Assembly (NCBI RefSeq): GCF_003056305.1
Contig: NZ_PYVX01000003.1
Coordinates: forward strand, 1 to 64,000
Direction of reading: 5' to 3'
Length of the DNA stretch: 64,000 bases
DNA from: Halomonas denitrificans
GTDB lineage: Bacteria > Pseudomonadota > Gammaproteobacteria > Pseudomonadales > Halomonadaceae
Position numbers and translations under genes: made by a program. Shown piece by piece: positions 19,158 through 29,111 of this stretch. Each line of letters begins with the position of its first letter. Positions within the stretch are counted from its first letter, which is position 1. The notes below the pieces were generated by a model that saw nothing but the letters and a program-made list of their open reading frames with translations, was not told the DNA's origin and did no database searches.

Positions 19158-20555
19158 ATGATCAAAGGTTTTACCCGCTTTCTGCAGAGCCCGGGCCAGC
19201 ACCTCAAGTCGCTGTTCGGCCCTCAGGATGCGCCGGCCGGCAGCACCGGCCCTCGCATCATCCCCCGCCAGGAACACCCGGTCTCGCGTCAGCACTTCAG
19301 TGACGCCGCCATCAAGGTGCTCTACCGCCTGCATAACGCCGGCTTCCAGGCCTTCCTGGTCGGGGGGTGCATCCGCGACTCGCTGCTCGGTCACATGCCC
19401 AAGGATTTCGACGTCGCCACCGACGCCACGCCGGAACAGGTCCGCGAGCTGTTTCGCAACTCGCGGATCATCGGCCGGCGCTTTCGCATCGTGCACGTCC
19501 GCTTCGGCCGCGAGGTGATCGAGGTCACCACCTTCCGCGGCAAGCCCAACGACGACCACGCCGACCATATCTCCCAGCAGTCGGACGATGGCCTGCTGCT
19601 GCGCGACAACGTCTGGGGCAACCTCGAGGAGGATGCCCTGCGCCGCGACTTCACGGTCAACGCCCTCTACTACAACATCGCCGACTTCTCGATCCACGAC
19701 TTCGCCGATGGCGTGAAGGACATCGAGGCCCGCACCCTGCGGCTGATCGGCGACCCGGCTACGCGCTATCGCGAGGATCCGGTGCGGATGCTGCGCGCGG
19801 TGCGCTTCGCCGCCAAGCTCGACTTCCACCTCGATCCCGCCACCGAGGCGCCGATCGCCGAGGCGGCGCCGCTGCTGCTGCAGATTCCGCCGGCCCGGCT
19901 GTTCGACGAGGTGCTCAAGCTGTTCATGGCCGGCCACGGGGTCGTCACCTTCCGGCTGCTGCGCCAGTACGGCCTGTTCGCCATGCTCTTCCCCGAGGCC
20001 GACGAGGCCATGGAGGCGCTGCCCTGGGCCGAGCGCCTGGTCGAGCACGCGCTGGAGAGCACCGACCGTCGCATCCGCGAGGATCGCCCGGTGACGCCAG
20101 CCTTCCTGTTCGCCGCCCTGCTCTGGGCGCCCGTCCAGCAGCGCCAGGCGATCCTCGAGGCCGACGGCATGCCGGCGATCCCCGCGCTGCAGGCGGCCTC
20201 CCAGCAGGTGGTGTCGCGCCAGCTCCAGCACATCACCATTCCCAAGCGTTTCAGCCTGCCGATGCGCGACATCTGGGACCTCCAGCAGCGGCTGCCGCTG
20301 CGCCGCGGCAAGCGCGTCTTCCAGACCCGCGAGCATCCGCGCTTCCGGGCGGCCTATGACTTCCTGCTGCTGCGCGAGACCGCCGGCGAGCTCGAGCCGG
20401 GACTCGGCGACTGGTGGACCGCCTTCCAGCAGGCCGACGAGCACGAGCAGCGCCGCCTGCTGAGCAAGGTCGGCGCCGACCCGGCCGGCAGTGCGGCACC
20501 GCGCAAGCGCCGCCGGCGCCGCCGCAAGCCGCGGGGCCCCGCGAGCGACGCATGA
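19158..20555 (+). CDS. pcnB: poly(A) polymerase I
   Basis: Adds 3' poly(A) tails to RNAs, promoting their decay by exonucleases such as PNPase (also in this window). 465 residues: nucleotidyltransferase head with GGCIRDSLLG and catalytic D83-F-D85, RNA-binding neck/body domains, and an arginine-rich C-terminal tail (RKRRRRRRKPRG). The ATG at 19158 is chosen because in-frame DNA further upstream is the sRNA and terminator. No good ribosome binding site is visible, so the start is less sure; E. coli pcnB also initiates inefficiently. Followed by folK after one base. Confidence 0.93.
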   Translation: MIKGFTRFLQSPGQHLKSLFGPQDAPAGSTGPRIIPRQEHPVSRQHFSDAAIKVLYRLHNAGFQAFLVGGCIRDSLLGHMPKDFDVATDATPEQVRELFRNSRIIGRRFRIVHVRFGREVIEVTTFRGKPNDDHADHISQQSDDGLLLRDNVWGNLEEDALRRDFTVNALYYNIADFSIHDFADGVKDIEARTLRLIGDPATRYREDPVRMLRAVRFAAKLDFHLDPATEAPIAEAAPLLLQIPPARLFDEVLKLFMAGHGVVTFRLLRQYGLFAMLFPEADEAMEALPWAERLVEHALESTDRRIREDRPVTPAFLFAALLWAPVQQRQAILEADGMPAIPALQAASQQVVSRQLQHITIPKRFSLPMRDIWDLQQRLPLRRGKRVFQTREHPRFRAAYDFLLLRETAGELEPGLGDWWTAFQQADEHEQRRLLSKVGADPAGSAAPRKRRRRRRKPRGPASDA

Positions 20556-20556
20556 C

Positions 20557-21057
20557 ATGAGCCGCGCGGAGCATCACGCCTGGATCGGCCTGGGCAGCAA
20601 CCTCGATGGCCCCCGCGAGCACGTCGCGCGCGCCCTCGAGGAGCTCGACCGCCTGCCGCTGACGCGCCGCGTCGCCGCCTCAAGACTCTATGCCAGCCGC
20701 CCGGTGGGGCCCGCCGACCAGCCCGACTACGTCAACGCCGTGGCGCAGCTGGCGACGCGGCTTTCGCCGCTTGCCCTGCTCGATCAGCTGCAGGCCCTCG
20801 AGCAGCGCCACGGCCGGGTGCGCGGCCGCCGCTGGGGCCCTCGCACCCTGGACCTGGACCTGCTGCTCTACGACGACCGCCGGCTGGCGCTGCCGCGCCT
20901 CACCCTGCCCCATCCGGAGATGACCCGGCGTGCCTTCGTGCTGGTGCCGCTGGCCGAGCTGGCCCCGAGCCTGACCCTCGACGGGCAGCCGCTGGCCCGC
21001 CTCGCGGCCGGGCTCGATCGCGACGGGCTGGCGCCGGTGTTACCGACCGGCGGATGA
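20557..21057 (+). CDS. folK: 2-amino-4-hydroxy-6-hydroxymethyldihydropteridine diphosphokinase
   Basis: Pyrophosphorylates hydroxymethyldihydropterin in folate synthesis, the step before FolP (also in the window, at 36.7-37.6 kb). The 166-residue protein has IGLGSNLDGPREH at the N terminus, NAVAQL, and the signature RWGPRTLDLDLLLYDD (about residues 89-104) with the Mg-binding Asp pair, then LTLPHPEM. One base after the pcnB stop, the conserved pcnB-folK-panB-panC order. Confidence 0.96.
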   Translation: MSRAEHHAWIGLGSNLDGPREHVARALEELDRLPLTRRVAASRLYASRPVGPADQPDYVNAVAQLATRLSPLALLDQLQALEQRHGRVRGRRWGPRTLDLDLLLYDDRRLALPRLTLPHPEMTRRAFVLVPLAELAPSLTLDGQPLARLAAGLDRDGLAPVLPTGG

Positions 21058-21106
21058 TCGCCCCCACACTGTTACCTATCGACACCCCGACACGATTCGG
21101 GTAACA
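21038..21106 (+). promoter_or_regulatory. phased TGTTAC/GTAACA repeats upstream of panB
   Basis: TGTTAC occurs at 21038 (inside the folK end) and 21070, and its inverse GTAACA at 21101. Start-to-start distances are 32 and 31 bases, three helical turns. GGGTTACA follows at 21111. The same half-site occurs ahead of the CrcZ-like sRNA. A regulator (CbrB or another) could bind here; I see no sigma-54 promoter downstream. Confidence 0.4.
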
Positions 21107-21170
21107 ATCGCGGGTTACACCGAGGACGGCCCGCCAGAGGCCTCCCCCGACCAGACGATGAGAACACGCC

Positions 21171-21962
21171 ATGAAAACCGTCACCCTGAGCACGCTGTCG
21201 ACCCTCAAGCGCGCCGGTGAGCCCTTCAGCTGCCTGACCGCCTACGACGCCTCCTTCGCGCGGGCGGCCGGCGAGGCCGGCATCGAGGTGCTGCTGGTGG
21301 GCGATTCGCTGGGCATGGTCCTGCAGGGGCACGCCAGCACCCTGCCGGTGACCCTCGACGAGGTCTGCTATCACACCCGCTGCGTGGCCCGCGGCAAGGG
21401 CAAGAGCCTGCTGATGGTCGACCTGCCCTTCATGAGCAACGCCAGCACCGAGCGCCTGCTGCAGGATGCCGGCGAGCTGATGCGGGCCGGCGCCGAGCTG
21501 GTCAAGGTCGAGGGCGAGGCGTGGATGGCCGAGGGCATTCGTGAGCTGACGCGGCGCGGCGTGCCGGTCTGCGCCCACCTCGGCCTGACGCCCCAGTCGG
21601 TCTACCAGCTGGGCGGCTACAAGGTGCAGGGTCGTGAGGCCGAGCAGGCGACCCGGATCCTCGAGGACGCCCGCACGCTGGTCGAGGCCGGGGCCTCGGT
21701 GATCCTGCTGGAGTGCGTGCCGGCGAGCCTGGGACGGGCGGTGAGCGAGGCGCTGGAGGTGCCGGTGATCGGCATCGGCGCCGGCCCCGACACCGACGGC
21801 CAGATCCTCGTGATGCACGACGTGCTGGGGGTGACCCACGGCCGCACGCCGCGCTTCGTCAAGAACTTCATGGCGGAGGCCGACGACATCCAGGGCGCCT
21901 TCCGTCGCTACCACGAGGACGTCAAGGCCCGCCGCTTCCCCGCCGAGGAGCACTGTTTCTGA
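21171..21962 (+). CDS. panB: 3-methyl-2-oxobutanoate hydroxymethyltransferase
   Basis: First committed step of pantothenate synthesis: transfers hydroxymethyl from methylene-THF to alpha-ketoisovalerate, giving ketopantoate. The 263-residue protein has [22 protein letters not shown] (Mg ligand Asp) and [17 protein letters not shown] and the catalytic Glu region GCVPA-like LECVPA. Stop overlaps the panC start (TGATG). A 113-base gap with phased repeats separates it from folK. Confidence 0.97.
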   Translation: MKTVTLSTLSTLKRAGEPFSCLTAYDASFARAAGEAGIEVLLVGDSLGMVLQGHASTLPVTLDEVCYHTRCVARGKGKSLLMVDLPFMSNASTERLLQDAGELMRAGAELVKVEGEAWMAEGIRELTRRGVPVCAHLGLTPQSVYQLGGYKVQGREAEQATRILEDARTLVEAGASVILLECVPASLGRAVSEALEVPVIGIGAGPDTDGQILVMHDVLGVTHGRTPRFVKNFMAEADDIQGAFRRYHEDVKARRFPAEEHCF

Positions 21963-22810
21963 TGCGCACCCTGCACGAGATTGCCCCCCTGCGCGAGGCC
22001 CTGGACGACGCCCGTCGTCGCGGCCAGCGCGTTGCCCTGGTGCCGACCATGGGTAACCTCCACGAGGGCCATTTGGCGCTGGTCGCGGAAGCCCGCCGCC
22101 GGGGCGACGTGGTGGTGGCGACCATCTTCGTCAACCCGCTGCAGTTCGGCCCCGGCGAAGACCTGGACGCCTACCCGCGCACCCTCGCCGAGGACCAGAT
22201 GAAGCTCGAGGCGGCCGGCTGCGACCTGCTGTTCGCCCCCGAGACCACCACGCTCTACCCGCGCGGCCTGGATGCCCAGACCCGGGTCAGCGTGCCCGAG
22301 GTCAGCGAGGGGCTGTGCGGCGGCGACCGCCCCGGCCACTTCGACGGCGTGGCCACCGTGGTGACCATGCTCTTCCAGCTGGTGCAGCCCGACGTGGCCT
22401 GCTTCGGCGAGAAGGACTACCAGCAGCTGGCGGTGATCCGCCGCCTGGTGGCCGACCTGCACCTGCGGGTGGAGATTGTCGGCGTGCCGATCGTACGCGC
22501 CGAGGACGGCCTGGCGCTCTCCTCGCGCAACGGCTACCTGGACGCGGCGCAGCGCGCCGTCGCGCCGACGCTCTACGCGACCCTGTGCACCCTGCGCGCG
22601 GCGCTGGAGGACGGCGCCGCCCCACATGACGCCCTGGCCGACGGCCTCGCCCGGCTGAGGGAGGCCGGCTTCGCACCGGACTACCTGGAGCTGCGCGCCG
22701 CCGACCTGGGCCCGGTCACGGCGACAACCCGCGAAGCCGTGCTGCTCGCCGCGGCTCGCCTGGGCCCGACCCGACTGATCGATAACCTGAGCCTGACCCT
22801 GCCGCGCTGA
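21962..22810 (+). CDS. panC: pantothenate synthetase
   Basis: ATP-dependent condensation of pantoate and beta-alanine. The 282-residue protein has the HIGH-like [11 protein letters not shown] motif (residues 31-41), [27 protein letters not shown] and ALSSRNGYL, all characteristic. It shares one base with the panB stop, so translation is coupled. Followed by panD, giving all three dedicated enzymes in one run. Confidence 0.97.
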   Translation: MRTLHEIAPLREALDDARRRGQRVALVPTMGNLHEGHLALVAEARRRGDVVVATIFVNPLQFGPGEDLDAYPRTLAEDQMKLEAAGCDLLFAPETTTLYPRGLDAQTRVSVPEVSEGLCGGDRPGHFDGVATVVTMLFQLVQPDVACFGEKDYQQLAVIRRLVADLHLRVEIVGVPIVRAEDGLALSSRNGYLDAAQRAVAPTLYATLCTLRAALEDGAAPHDALADGLARLREAGFAPDYLELRAADLGPVTATTREAVLLAAARLGPTRLIDNLSLTLPR

Positions 22811-22845
22811 CGGCGCGGCATCGCGACCAGAGGAACCCCTGTCCC

Positions 22846-23226
22846 ATGCAGACCATCATGCTCAAGGCCAAGCTGCACATGGCCCGCGTCACCCATGCCG
22901 TGCTCAACTACGAAGGCTCCTGCGCCATCGACGGTGAGCTGCTGGACATGGCCGGCATCCGCGAGAACGAACAGATCCAGATCTACAACGTCGAGAACGG
23001 CCAGCGCTTCACCACCTATGCCATCCGCGCCGAGGAGGGCTCGCGGATCATCTCGGTGAACGGCGCGGCCGCCCACCTCGCCACCGAAGGGCAGCGGGTG
23101 ATCATCTGCAGCTACGCCCACTACAGCGAGGCGGAGCTCGACGCCCACCAGCCGGCCCTGGTCTATCTCCAGGAAGGCAACGTCGTCAGCCACACCAGCA
23201 ACGCCATCCCGGTACAGCTGGCCTGA
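22846..23226 (+). CDS. panD: aspartate 1-decarboxylase (proenzyme)
   Basis: Makes beta-alanine from aspartate for pantothenate. The 126-residue precursor self-cleaves between Gly24 and Ser25 (NYEGSCAID) to form the pyruvoyl cofactor. Lys9, Tyr22 and the C-terminal chain match the family. It lies 35 bases after panC. The maturation factor PanZ of enterics is not seen here. Confidence 0.97.
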   Translation: MQTIMLKAKLHMARVTHAVLNYEGSCAIDGELLDMAGIRENEQIQIYNVENGQRFTTYAIRAEEGSRIISVNGAAAHLATEGQRVIICSYAHYSEAELDAHQPALVYLQEGNVVSHTSNAIPVQLA

Positions 23227-23233
23227 CGCCACT

Positions 23234-23258
23234 CGGGCACCCCACCCCGGGGTGCCCG
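23234..23258 (+). terminator. hairpin after panD
   Basis: 10-bp GC-rich stem (23234-23243 with 23249-23258) eight bases after the panD stop. The downstream sequence is C/T rich without a clean T tract, so termination is likely but not certain. Confidence 0.55.
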
Positions 23259-23361
23259 CGCCTCCTCCCCGTGCCTTTCCCCAGGCCCTCCCCGTAGCGC
23301 CCTCTCCCTGCCGCCCTCCTCGCGACGGCCTCGCCGCGACGCCCTTACGGCCATGGAAGCA

Positions 23362-23391
23362 TTGCCGCGACGCACAAGACTCCCCTATGCT
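23362..23391 (+). promoter_or_regulatory. candidate promoter of the thiolase gene
   Basis: TTGCCG (23362-23367), 18-base spacer, TATGCT (23386-23391), about 95 bases before the thiolase start in a 258-base gap that otherwise holds only the panD hairpin. Confidence 0.45.
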
Positions 23392-23484
23392 GAGGGACCG
23401 GCCCTGTCTGAGACGCCATCGAACGCAGGGTGCCCTCCGGACACGGCCGCCAGTCCGCTACCTTATTCTTCAGGAGTATCCCGC

Positions 23485-24660
<1,176 letters not shown>

Positions 24661-24689
24661 GCACACACCACGATACGATCGGCCTCGGG

Positions 24690-24774
24690 GACAGGTCGAA
24701 GCGGAGGTCCGATGCCATGGATGGCATCGGTAGCGCCCAGGGAAGGGTTCACAGCGCCTCCGCATAGACCTGTC
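24690..24774 (-). repeat. structured dispersed repeat, copy A
   Basis: Copy of an intergenic element present three times in the window. Core on the minus strand: GGAGGCGCTGTGAACCC, then TGGGCGCTA. It folds as a three-way junction: P1 outer 24690-24697/24767-24774 and 24701-24707/24757-24763; P3 24709-24716/24723-24730; P2 24733-24738/24745-24747 plus 24755-24757 with a 7-base bulge. Read in the thiolase (plus) direction, both loops are A-N-GGA (ATGGAT and AGGGAA), and GTAG sits at the foot of P2, as in REP elements. Confidence 0.85.
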
Positions 24775-24802
24775 GCCGGGAAAGCCGCTCACCCCATACG
24801 AC

Positions 24803-24835
24803 AACCGCCCCCGCAGCCAGGCTGCGGGGGCGGTT
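24803..24835. terminator. bidirectional terminator between thiolase and pnp
   Basis: 15-bp perfect GC-rich stem (24803-24817 with 24821-24835) and a 3-base loop. TTTGTCTT follows on the plus strand; the minus side has AACC then TTGTC. It serves the convergent thiolase and pnp genes. Confidence 0.85.
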
Positions 24836-24867
24836 TGTCTTACGGCTTAACGCTTAAGGCTGACGGC

Positions 24868-27003
24868 TCAGAGCTCGGGCTCGGCGGCCGCTTCGGCCTC
24901 GAAGGCGGCCTTCTCTTCCGGGGTGATCTCCTTGATGGTGAGCTTCACCCGGTTGCGGTTGTCGATGTCGAGCACCTTGACGATGGGCTCGTCGCCCTCG
25001 TTGAGGAAGTCACGCACGTCGTTGACCCGCTCCGGCACGATCTGGGAGATGTGCACCAGGCCGTCGGTGCCCGGCATGATGTTGACGAAGGCACCGAAGT
25101 CGGCGATGCGCACCACCTTGCCGCGGTAGAGCTTGCCGATCTCGGGCTCGGCGGTGATCGCGAGCACGATGTCGATGGCCGCCTTGGCCGCCGACTTGTC
25201 CTCGGCATAGATGCGCACGGTGCCGTCGTCATCCAGGTCGATGGAGGCGCCGGTGTCCTCGCAGATCTTGCGGATGGTAGCGCCGCCCTTGCCGATGACG
25301 TCGCGGATCTTCTCCGGATCGATCTTGAGGGTCGCCATGGAGGGCGCGTTCTCGGAGACCTCGGCACGGCTCTGGGCGATCACGGTGTTCATCTGCTCGA
25401 GGATCTGCTGGCGGGCGTCGTAGGCCTGCTGCAGCGCCTGCTCCATGATCTCCTCGTTGATGCCCTCGATCTTGATGTCCATCTGCAGGGCGGTCACGCC
25501 CTCGGCGCTGCCGGCCACCTTGAAGTCCATGTCGCCGAGGTGGTCCTCGTCGCCGAGGATGTCGGTGAGCACGGCGAAGCCGTCGTCATCCTTGACCAGG
25601 CCCATGGCGATGCCGGCCACCGGGGCCTTCATCGGCACGCCGGCGTCCATCAGCGCGAGCGACGAGCCGCACACGGAGGCCATGGAGCTGGAGCCGTTGG
25701 ACTCGGTGATCTCGGAGACCACGCGGATGGTGTAGGGGAAGTCCGCCTCGTCGGGCAGCATCGCCTGCACGCCGCGGCGCGCCAGGCGGCCGTGGCCGAT
25801 CTCGCGGCGCTTGGGCCCGCCCATGAAGCCGGCCTCGCCCACGCTGTAGGGGGGGAAGTTGTAGTGCAGCAGGAAGCGGTCCTTGCGCTCGCCTTCCAGC
25901 GACTCGATCAGCTGGGAGTCGCGCAGGGTGCCCAACGTCGCCACCACGATGGCCTGGGTCTCGCCGCGGGTGAAGATCGCCGAGCCGTGGGTCTTGGGCA
26001 GGCTGCCGACCTCGATGGAGAGCGGACGCACGGTCTTGTGGTCGCGGCCGTCGATGCGCGGCTCGCCCTTTACCACCCGCGAGCGCACCACGCGCTTCTC
26101 GAGGCTGGCGAAGGCGCCTTTCACCTCGTCGGCGGCGAACTGGCCCTCTTCCTCACCGGCGAGCTGCTCGACCGCCTGGTCCTTGAGGACGGAGAGCGCG
26201 TCCTGGCGCGCCATCTTGTCGGTGACGCGGTAGGCCTCGCCGACCTTGGCCTCAAAGGCCTCGGCCATCGCCTGCTTGAGGGCGACGTTCTCGGCCGGAG
26301 CCTGCCACTCCCACTTGGCCTTGCCGGCCTCGGCGGCCAGCTCGTTGATGGCGCCGATGGCGACCTGCATCTCCTGGTGGGCGTAGAGCACCGCGCCCAG
26401 CATCTCGTCCTCGAGCAGCTCCTTGGCCTCGGACTCGACCATCAGCACCGCCTTCTCGGTACCGGCGACGACCATGTTGAGCTCGGAGTCGACCAGCTCC
26501 TCCACGGTGGGGTTGAGGAAGTAGCCGTTCTCCTCGGTGAAGCCCACCCGCGCGGCGCCGATCGGGCCGTTGAAGGGCACGCCGGAGATCGCCAGCGCCG
26601 CGGAGGTGCCGAGCATCGCCGCGATATCCGGATCGTGGTTACGGTCGGTGGAGAGCACCGAGCAGACCACCTGCACCTCGTTCATGAAGCCCTTGGGGAA
26701 GAGCGGGCGGATCGGACGGTCGATCAGCCGCGAGGTGAGGGTCTCCTTCTCGGTGGGACGCCCCTCGCGCTTGAAGAAGCCACCGGGAATCTTGCCGACG
26801 GCGTAGGTCTTCTCCTGGTAGTGGACGGAGAGCGGGAAGAAGGGCTGGGCCGGGTTGGCCTCCTTCTTGGCCACCACGGTGCACAGCACCACGGTGTCGT
26901 CCATGGTGACCATCACGGCACCGGTGGCCTGGCGGGCGATGCGCCCGGTTTCCAGGGTGACGGTGCTGCGACCGTACTGAAATGTCTTCTTGACCGGATT
27001 CAC
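24868..27003 (-). CDS. pnp: polyribonucleotide nucleotidyltransferase (PNPase)
   Basis: 3'-5' phosphorolytic exoribonuclease of the RNA degradosome, also involved in sRNA stability. 711 residues, the same as in E. coli: two RNase PH domains, a KH domain with [12 protein letters not shown] (about 560-620) and a C-terminal S1 domain (about 620-695). The GTG at 27003 is taken as the start because it follows AAGGAAG and gives the typical N terminus [11 protein letters not shown]; in-frame codons upstream lack family sequence. Last gene of the rimP-to-pnp run, separated from rpsO by 405 bases. Confidence 0.95.
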   Translation of the reverse strand: MNPVKKTFQYGRSTVTLETGRIARQATGAVMVTMDDTVVLCTVVAKKEANPAQPFFPLSVHYQEKTYAVGKIPGGFFKREGRPTEKETLTSRLIDRPIRPLFPKGFMNEVQVVCSVLSTDRNHDPDIAAMLGTSAALAISGVPFNGPIGAARVGFTEENGYFLNPTVEELVDSELNMVVAGTEKAVLMVESEAKELLEDEMLGAVLYAHQEMQVAIGAINELAAEAGKAKWEWQAPAENVALKQAMAEAFEAKVGEAYRVTDKMARQDALSVLKDQAVEQLAGEEEGQFAADEVKGAFASLEKRVVRSRVVKGEPRIDGRDHKTVRPLSIEVGSLPKTHGSAIFTRGETQAIVVATLGTLRDSQLIESLEGERKDRFLLHYNFPPYSVGEAGFMGGPKRREIGHGRLARRGVQAMLPDEADFPYTIRVVSEITESNGSSSMASVCGSSLALMDAGVPMKAPVAGIAMGLVKDDDGFAVLTDILGDEDHLGDMDFKVAGSAEGVTALQMDIKIEGINEEIMEQALQQAYDARQQILEQMNTVIAQSRAEVSENAPSMATLKIDPEKIRDVIGKGGATIRKICEDTGASIDLDDDGTVRIYAEDKSAAKAAIDIVLAITAEPEIGKLYRGKVVRIADFGAFVNIMPGTDGLVHISQIVPERVNDVRDFLNEGDEPIVKVLDIDNRNRVKLTIKEITPEEKAAFEAEAAAEPEL

Positions 27004-27153
27004 GGCGACTTCCTTCAACGTTACTTTTCTGTGTTTGGGTCGTTTTGACTCGCCGACCATTTTAGGGCGTGACGCCCGCCGGGACCACCAGGCGGCGACA
27101 TTTCCAGCGACTGCCTCATCCCCACCTTCTTGAAGGACCTGGGCTGGCCCGTC

Positions 27154-27308
27154 GACAGACCTTCGAGGAGGAGCTGTAAACCCATCCATGGGCGCTACCG
27201 ACGCCCTGCGGCGCTCTCGCGTCCCGCTCCGCTTGCAGGGCCGGTGCAGGCCATCCATGGCCAGCCCGTTCGGAGCAATCCTCCTCACCCCTGGCGTAGG
27301 ACCTCCTC
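27154..27308 (+). repeat. structured dispersed repeat, copy B (expanded)
   Basis: Shares the core GAGGAGGAGCTGTAAACCC (27165-27183) and TGGGCGCTACCGACGCC with copies A and C. P1 is 27165-27171/27302-27308. P3 is CCGACGCC (27197-27204) with GGCGTAGG (27293-27300), and its loop is enlarged to about 88 bases with further hairpins, including GGCCATCCATGGCC at 27249-27262. The outermost P1 helix is lost. On the minus strand, the direction of rpsO-pnp transcription, the P2 loop reads ATGGAT. Confidence 0.75.
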
Positions 27309-27355
27309 CCCGGCTTGCCCCCAGCGGCGCTCTGCCTGTTTCTTTCCAACAACGC

Positions 27356-27385
27356 AAAACGGGCAGCCCGAAGGCTGCCCGTTTT
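27356..27385 (-). terminator. rho-independent terminator of rpsO
   Basis: 13-bp stem (27356-27368 with 27373-27385), tetraloop TTCG on the minus strand, then TTTTGCG. It lies 24 bases after the rpsO stop, so pnp expression depends on readthrough or its own promoter. Confidence 0.92.
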
Positions 27386-27408
27386 CGTTACCGCTTGGGG
27401 TGCGACGC

Positions 27409-27678
27409 TTAGCGGCGCAGGCCCAGACGCTGGATCAGCGACTGATAGCGCTCGAAGTCCTTGCGCTTCAGGTAGTCCAGCAGCTTGCGGCGCTGGTTGA
27501 CCATGCGGATCAGGCCACGACGGGAGTGGTGATCCTGCTTGTTGGTCTTGAAGTGATCCTGCAGGCCGTCGATGTTGGCGCTCAGCAGGGCCACCTGCAC
27601 TTCGGGGGAACCGGTGTCGTTGTCGCCGCGACCGTACTCGCTGACGATTGCGGACTTCTGCTCGGCTGTCAGTGCCAT
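27409..27678 (-). CDS. rpsO: 30S ribosomal protein S15
   Basis: Primary 16S rRNA-binding protein of the small subunit platform. 89 residues, exactly the usual length, with [17 protein letters not shown] and DHHSRRGL motifs. The start ATG at 27678 follows GGAGAG. It lies between truB and pnp as in E. coli. S15 often represses its own translation through a leader structure; this was not resolved here. Confidence 0.97.
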   Translation of the reverse strand: MALTAEQKSAIVSEYGRGDNDTGSPEVQVALLSANIDGLQDHFKTNKQDHHSRRGLIRMVNQRRKLLDYLKRKDFERYQSLIQRLGLRR

Positions 27679-27756
27679 CTGTCTCTCCAGTAAGCAATAT
27701 GCTTGAAGTTGAATGTATGAGACCACGCATATTTGCAGTCTCGGGCGTCTCTCCCT

Positions 27757-28674
27757 TCACTCGGCTGCGGTGCTCAGCAGCCGCTTCGGCGCCACCTCCT
27801 GTGGCCCCGTTACCGTGGCGAGCCCCAGGAAGGCCTCGCCGCGATAGAGTCTGGCGGTCTCGCCCTCGGCGAGCCCGCAGGGCTCGACCCGGGCCGACTG
27901 GCCGTGGGTCAGGCGTCCCGCCGCCTCGGCGTCGACGTCGAGGCGCGGCAGGTGATCGACCAGCACGTCCACGGGCAGCAGCACCGCCTCGCGCGCGGCC
28001 TGGTCGGCCAGGGTCTCGAGCGCGGCGAAGTCCTGCATGCCGTCGCTCGTGAAGGGCCCGGTCGCCAGCCGCCGCAGCGCGCTGATGTGGGCCCCGCAAC
28101 CCAGGGCGCGGCCGATGTCCTCGGCCAGCGTGCGGATGTAGGTGCCCTTGCTGACGCGGACCTCCAGCTCGAAGGCCTCGGCCTCGCTGGCGAGAAGCCG
28201 GGCATCATACACCGTCACGCGGCGGGCTGCACGCTCGATCGACTTGCCCTCGCGGGCGAGCTCATAGAGCTTGCGGCCCTGGTGCTTGAGCGCCGAGTAC
28301 ATCGGCGGCACCTGCTCGATCTCGCCGCGAAAGCGCGTCAGCACGCCCTCGATATCGGCCTCGGTGAGCCGCGGCACCGCGTGACGCTCGATCACCGCGC
28401 CCTCGGCGTCGCCGCTGTCGGTGACCACCCCGAGCTCCACCCGGGTGCGGTAGACCTTGTCGGCCTCCAGCAGGTGGGCGGAGAACTTGGTCGCCTCGCC
28501 GAAGCAGACCGGCAGCAGGCCGGTGGCCATGGGATCCAGCGTCCCGGTGTGGCCGGCCTTCTGCGCCTGGAACAGGCGCCGCGCCCGCTGCAGGGCGTGA
28601 TTGCTGGACGCTCCCGCGGGCTTGTCCAGCAACAGCACGCCGTTCACCGGCAGTCCGCGACGTCGACGTGCCAT
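27757..28674 (-). CDS. truB: tRNA pseudouridine(55) synthase
   Basis: Isomerises U55 in the T loop of tRNAs. The 305-residue protein has catalytic Asp47 in GHTGTLDPMATG, VYRTRVELG, and a C-terminal PUA-like domain (about 240-300). Its start overlaps the rbfA stop by one base (TGATG). 78 bases separate it from rpsO. Confidence 0.96.
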   Translation of the reverse strand: MARRRRGLPVNGVLLLDKPAGASSNHALQRARRLFQAQKAGHTGTLDPMATGLLPVCFGEATKFSAHLLEADKVYRTRVELGVVTDSGDAEGAVIERHAVPRLTEADIEGVLTRFRGEIEQVPPMYSALKHQGRKLYELAREGKSIERAARRVTVYDARLLASEAEAFELEVRVSKGTYIRTLAEDIGRALGCGAHISALRRLATGPFTSDGMQDFAALETLADQAAREAVLLPVDVLVDHLPRLDVDAEAAGRLTHGQSARVEPCGLAEGETARLYRGEAFLGLATVTGPQEVAPKRLLSTAAE

Positions 28675-29093
28675 CAGTCGCGCTCGCTTCCGCCACGCTC
28701 GGCGTTGTCGTCGTCCGGCGCCTCGCCCTGCTGGGCCTGGTCGCTGGCCACCGCCTCGTCGATCAGCGACGACAGCCGCTGGCCGCGCACCACGCTCTCG
28801 TCGTAGTGGAAGCGCAGCTCCGGGACGTGGCGCAGCTTGATGCGCCGGGCGATCTGGCTGCGCAGGAAACCGGCGGCACGCTTGAGCACCGCCAGGTTCT
28901 CCTTGATGCGCTCGGGGGCCTGCTCACCCAGCAGGGTCACGTGGACATCGGCATAGCCGAGGTCACGACTGACCTCGACGCCGCTGACGGTGACCATGCC
29001 CAGGCGCGGATCCTTGACCTCGCGCTGGATGAGTACCGCCAGCTCCTTCTGGAGCTGGTCGGCCACCCGGTCGGTACGCTTGAACTCGCGCAT
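28674..29093 (-). CDS. rbfA: 30S ribosome-binding factor RbfA
   Basis: KH-like protein that binds immature 30S subunits and helps 16S 5' end maturation, notably in the cold. 139 residues with REFKRTDRVADQLQKELA at the N terminus and the VTVSGVEVSRDLGYADVHV core. The acidic C-terminal tail is longer than in E. coli. It lies between infB (18 bases upstream) and truB (overlap of one base). Confidence 0.96.
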   Translation of the reverse strand: MREFKRTDRVADQLQKELAVLIQREVKDPRLGMVTVSGVEVSRDLGYADVHVTLLGEQAPERIKENLAVLKRAAGFLRSQIARRIKLRHVPELRFHYDESVVRGQRLSSLIDEAVASDQAQQGEAPDDDNAERGGSERD

Positions 29094-29111
29094 GATCGGC
29101 TCCTCGAGCGG

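Larger units (their letters stand above)
27004..27408. other. rpsO-pnp intergenic region
   Basis: 405 bases without a gene. Near the pnp start is the pnp leader with a small inverted repeat (GGGCGT-G-ACGCCC, 27064-27076) and a weak TAAAAT-type -10 box on the minus strand. The centre is a copy of the dispersed structured repeat, and the right end holds the rpsO terminator. In E. coli this interval carries the RNase III-processed, PNPase-autoregulated leader; a comparable hairpin is not obvious here. Confidence 0.6.

Noticed and set aside
21107..21170. Sigma-54 promoter for panB next to the TGTTAC repeats
   Set aside because: No GG and GC pair with 10-base spacing in a TGGCAC/TTGC context was found.
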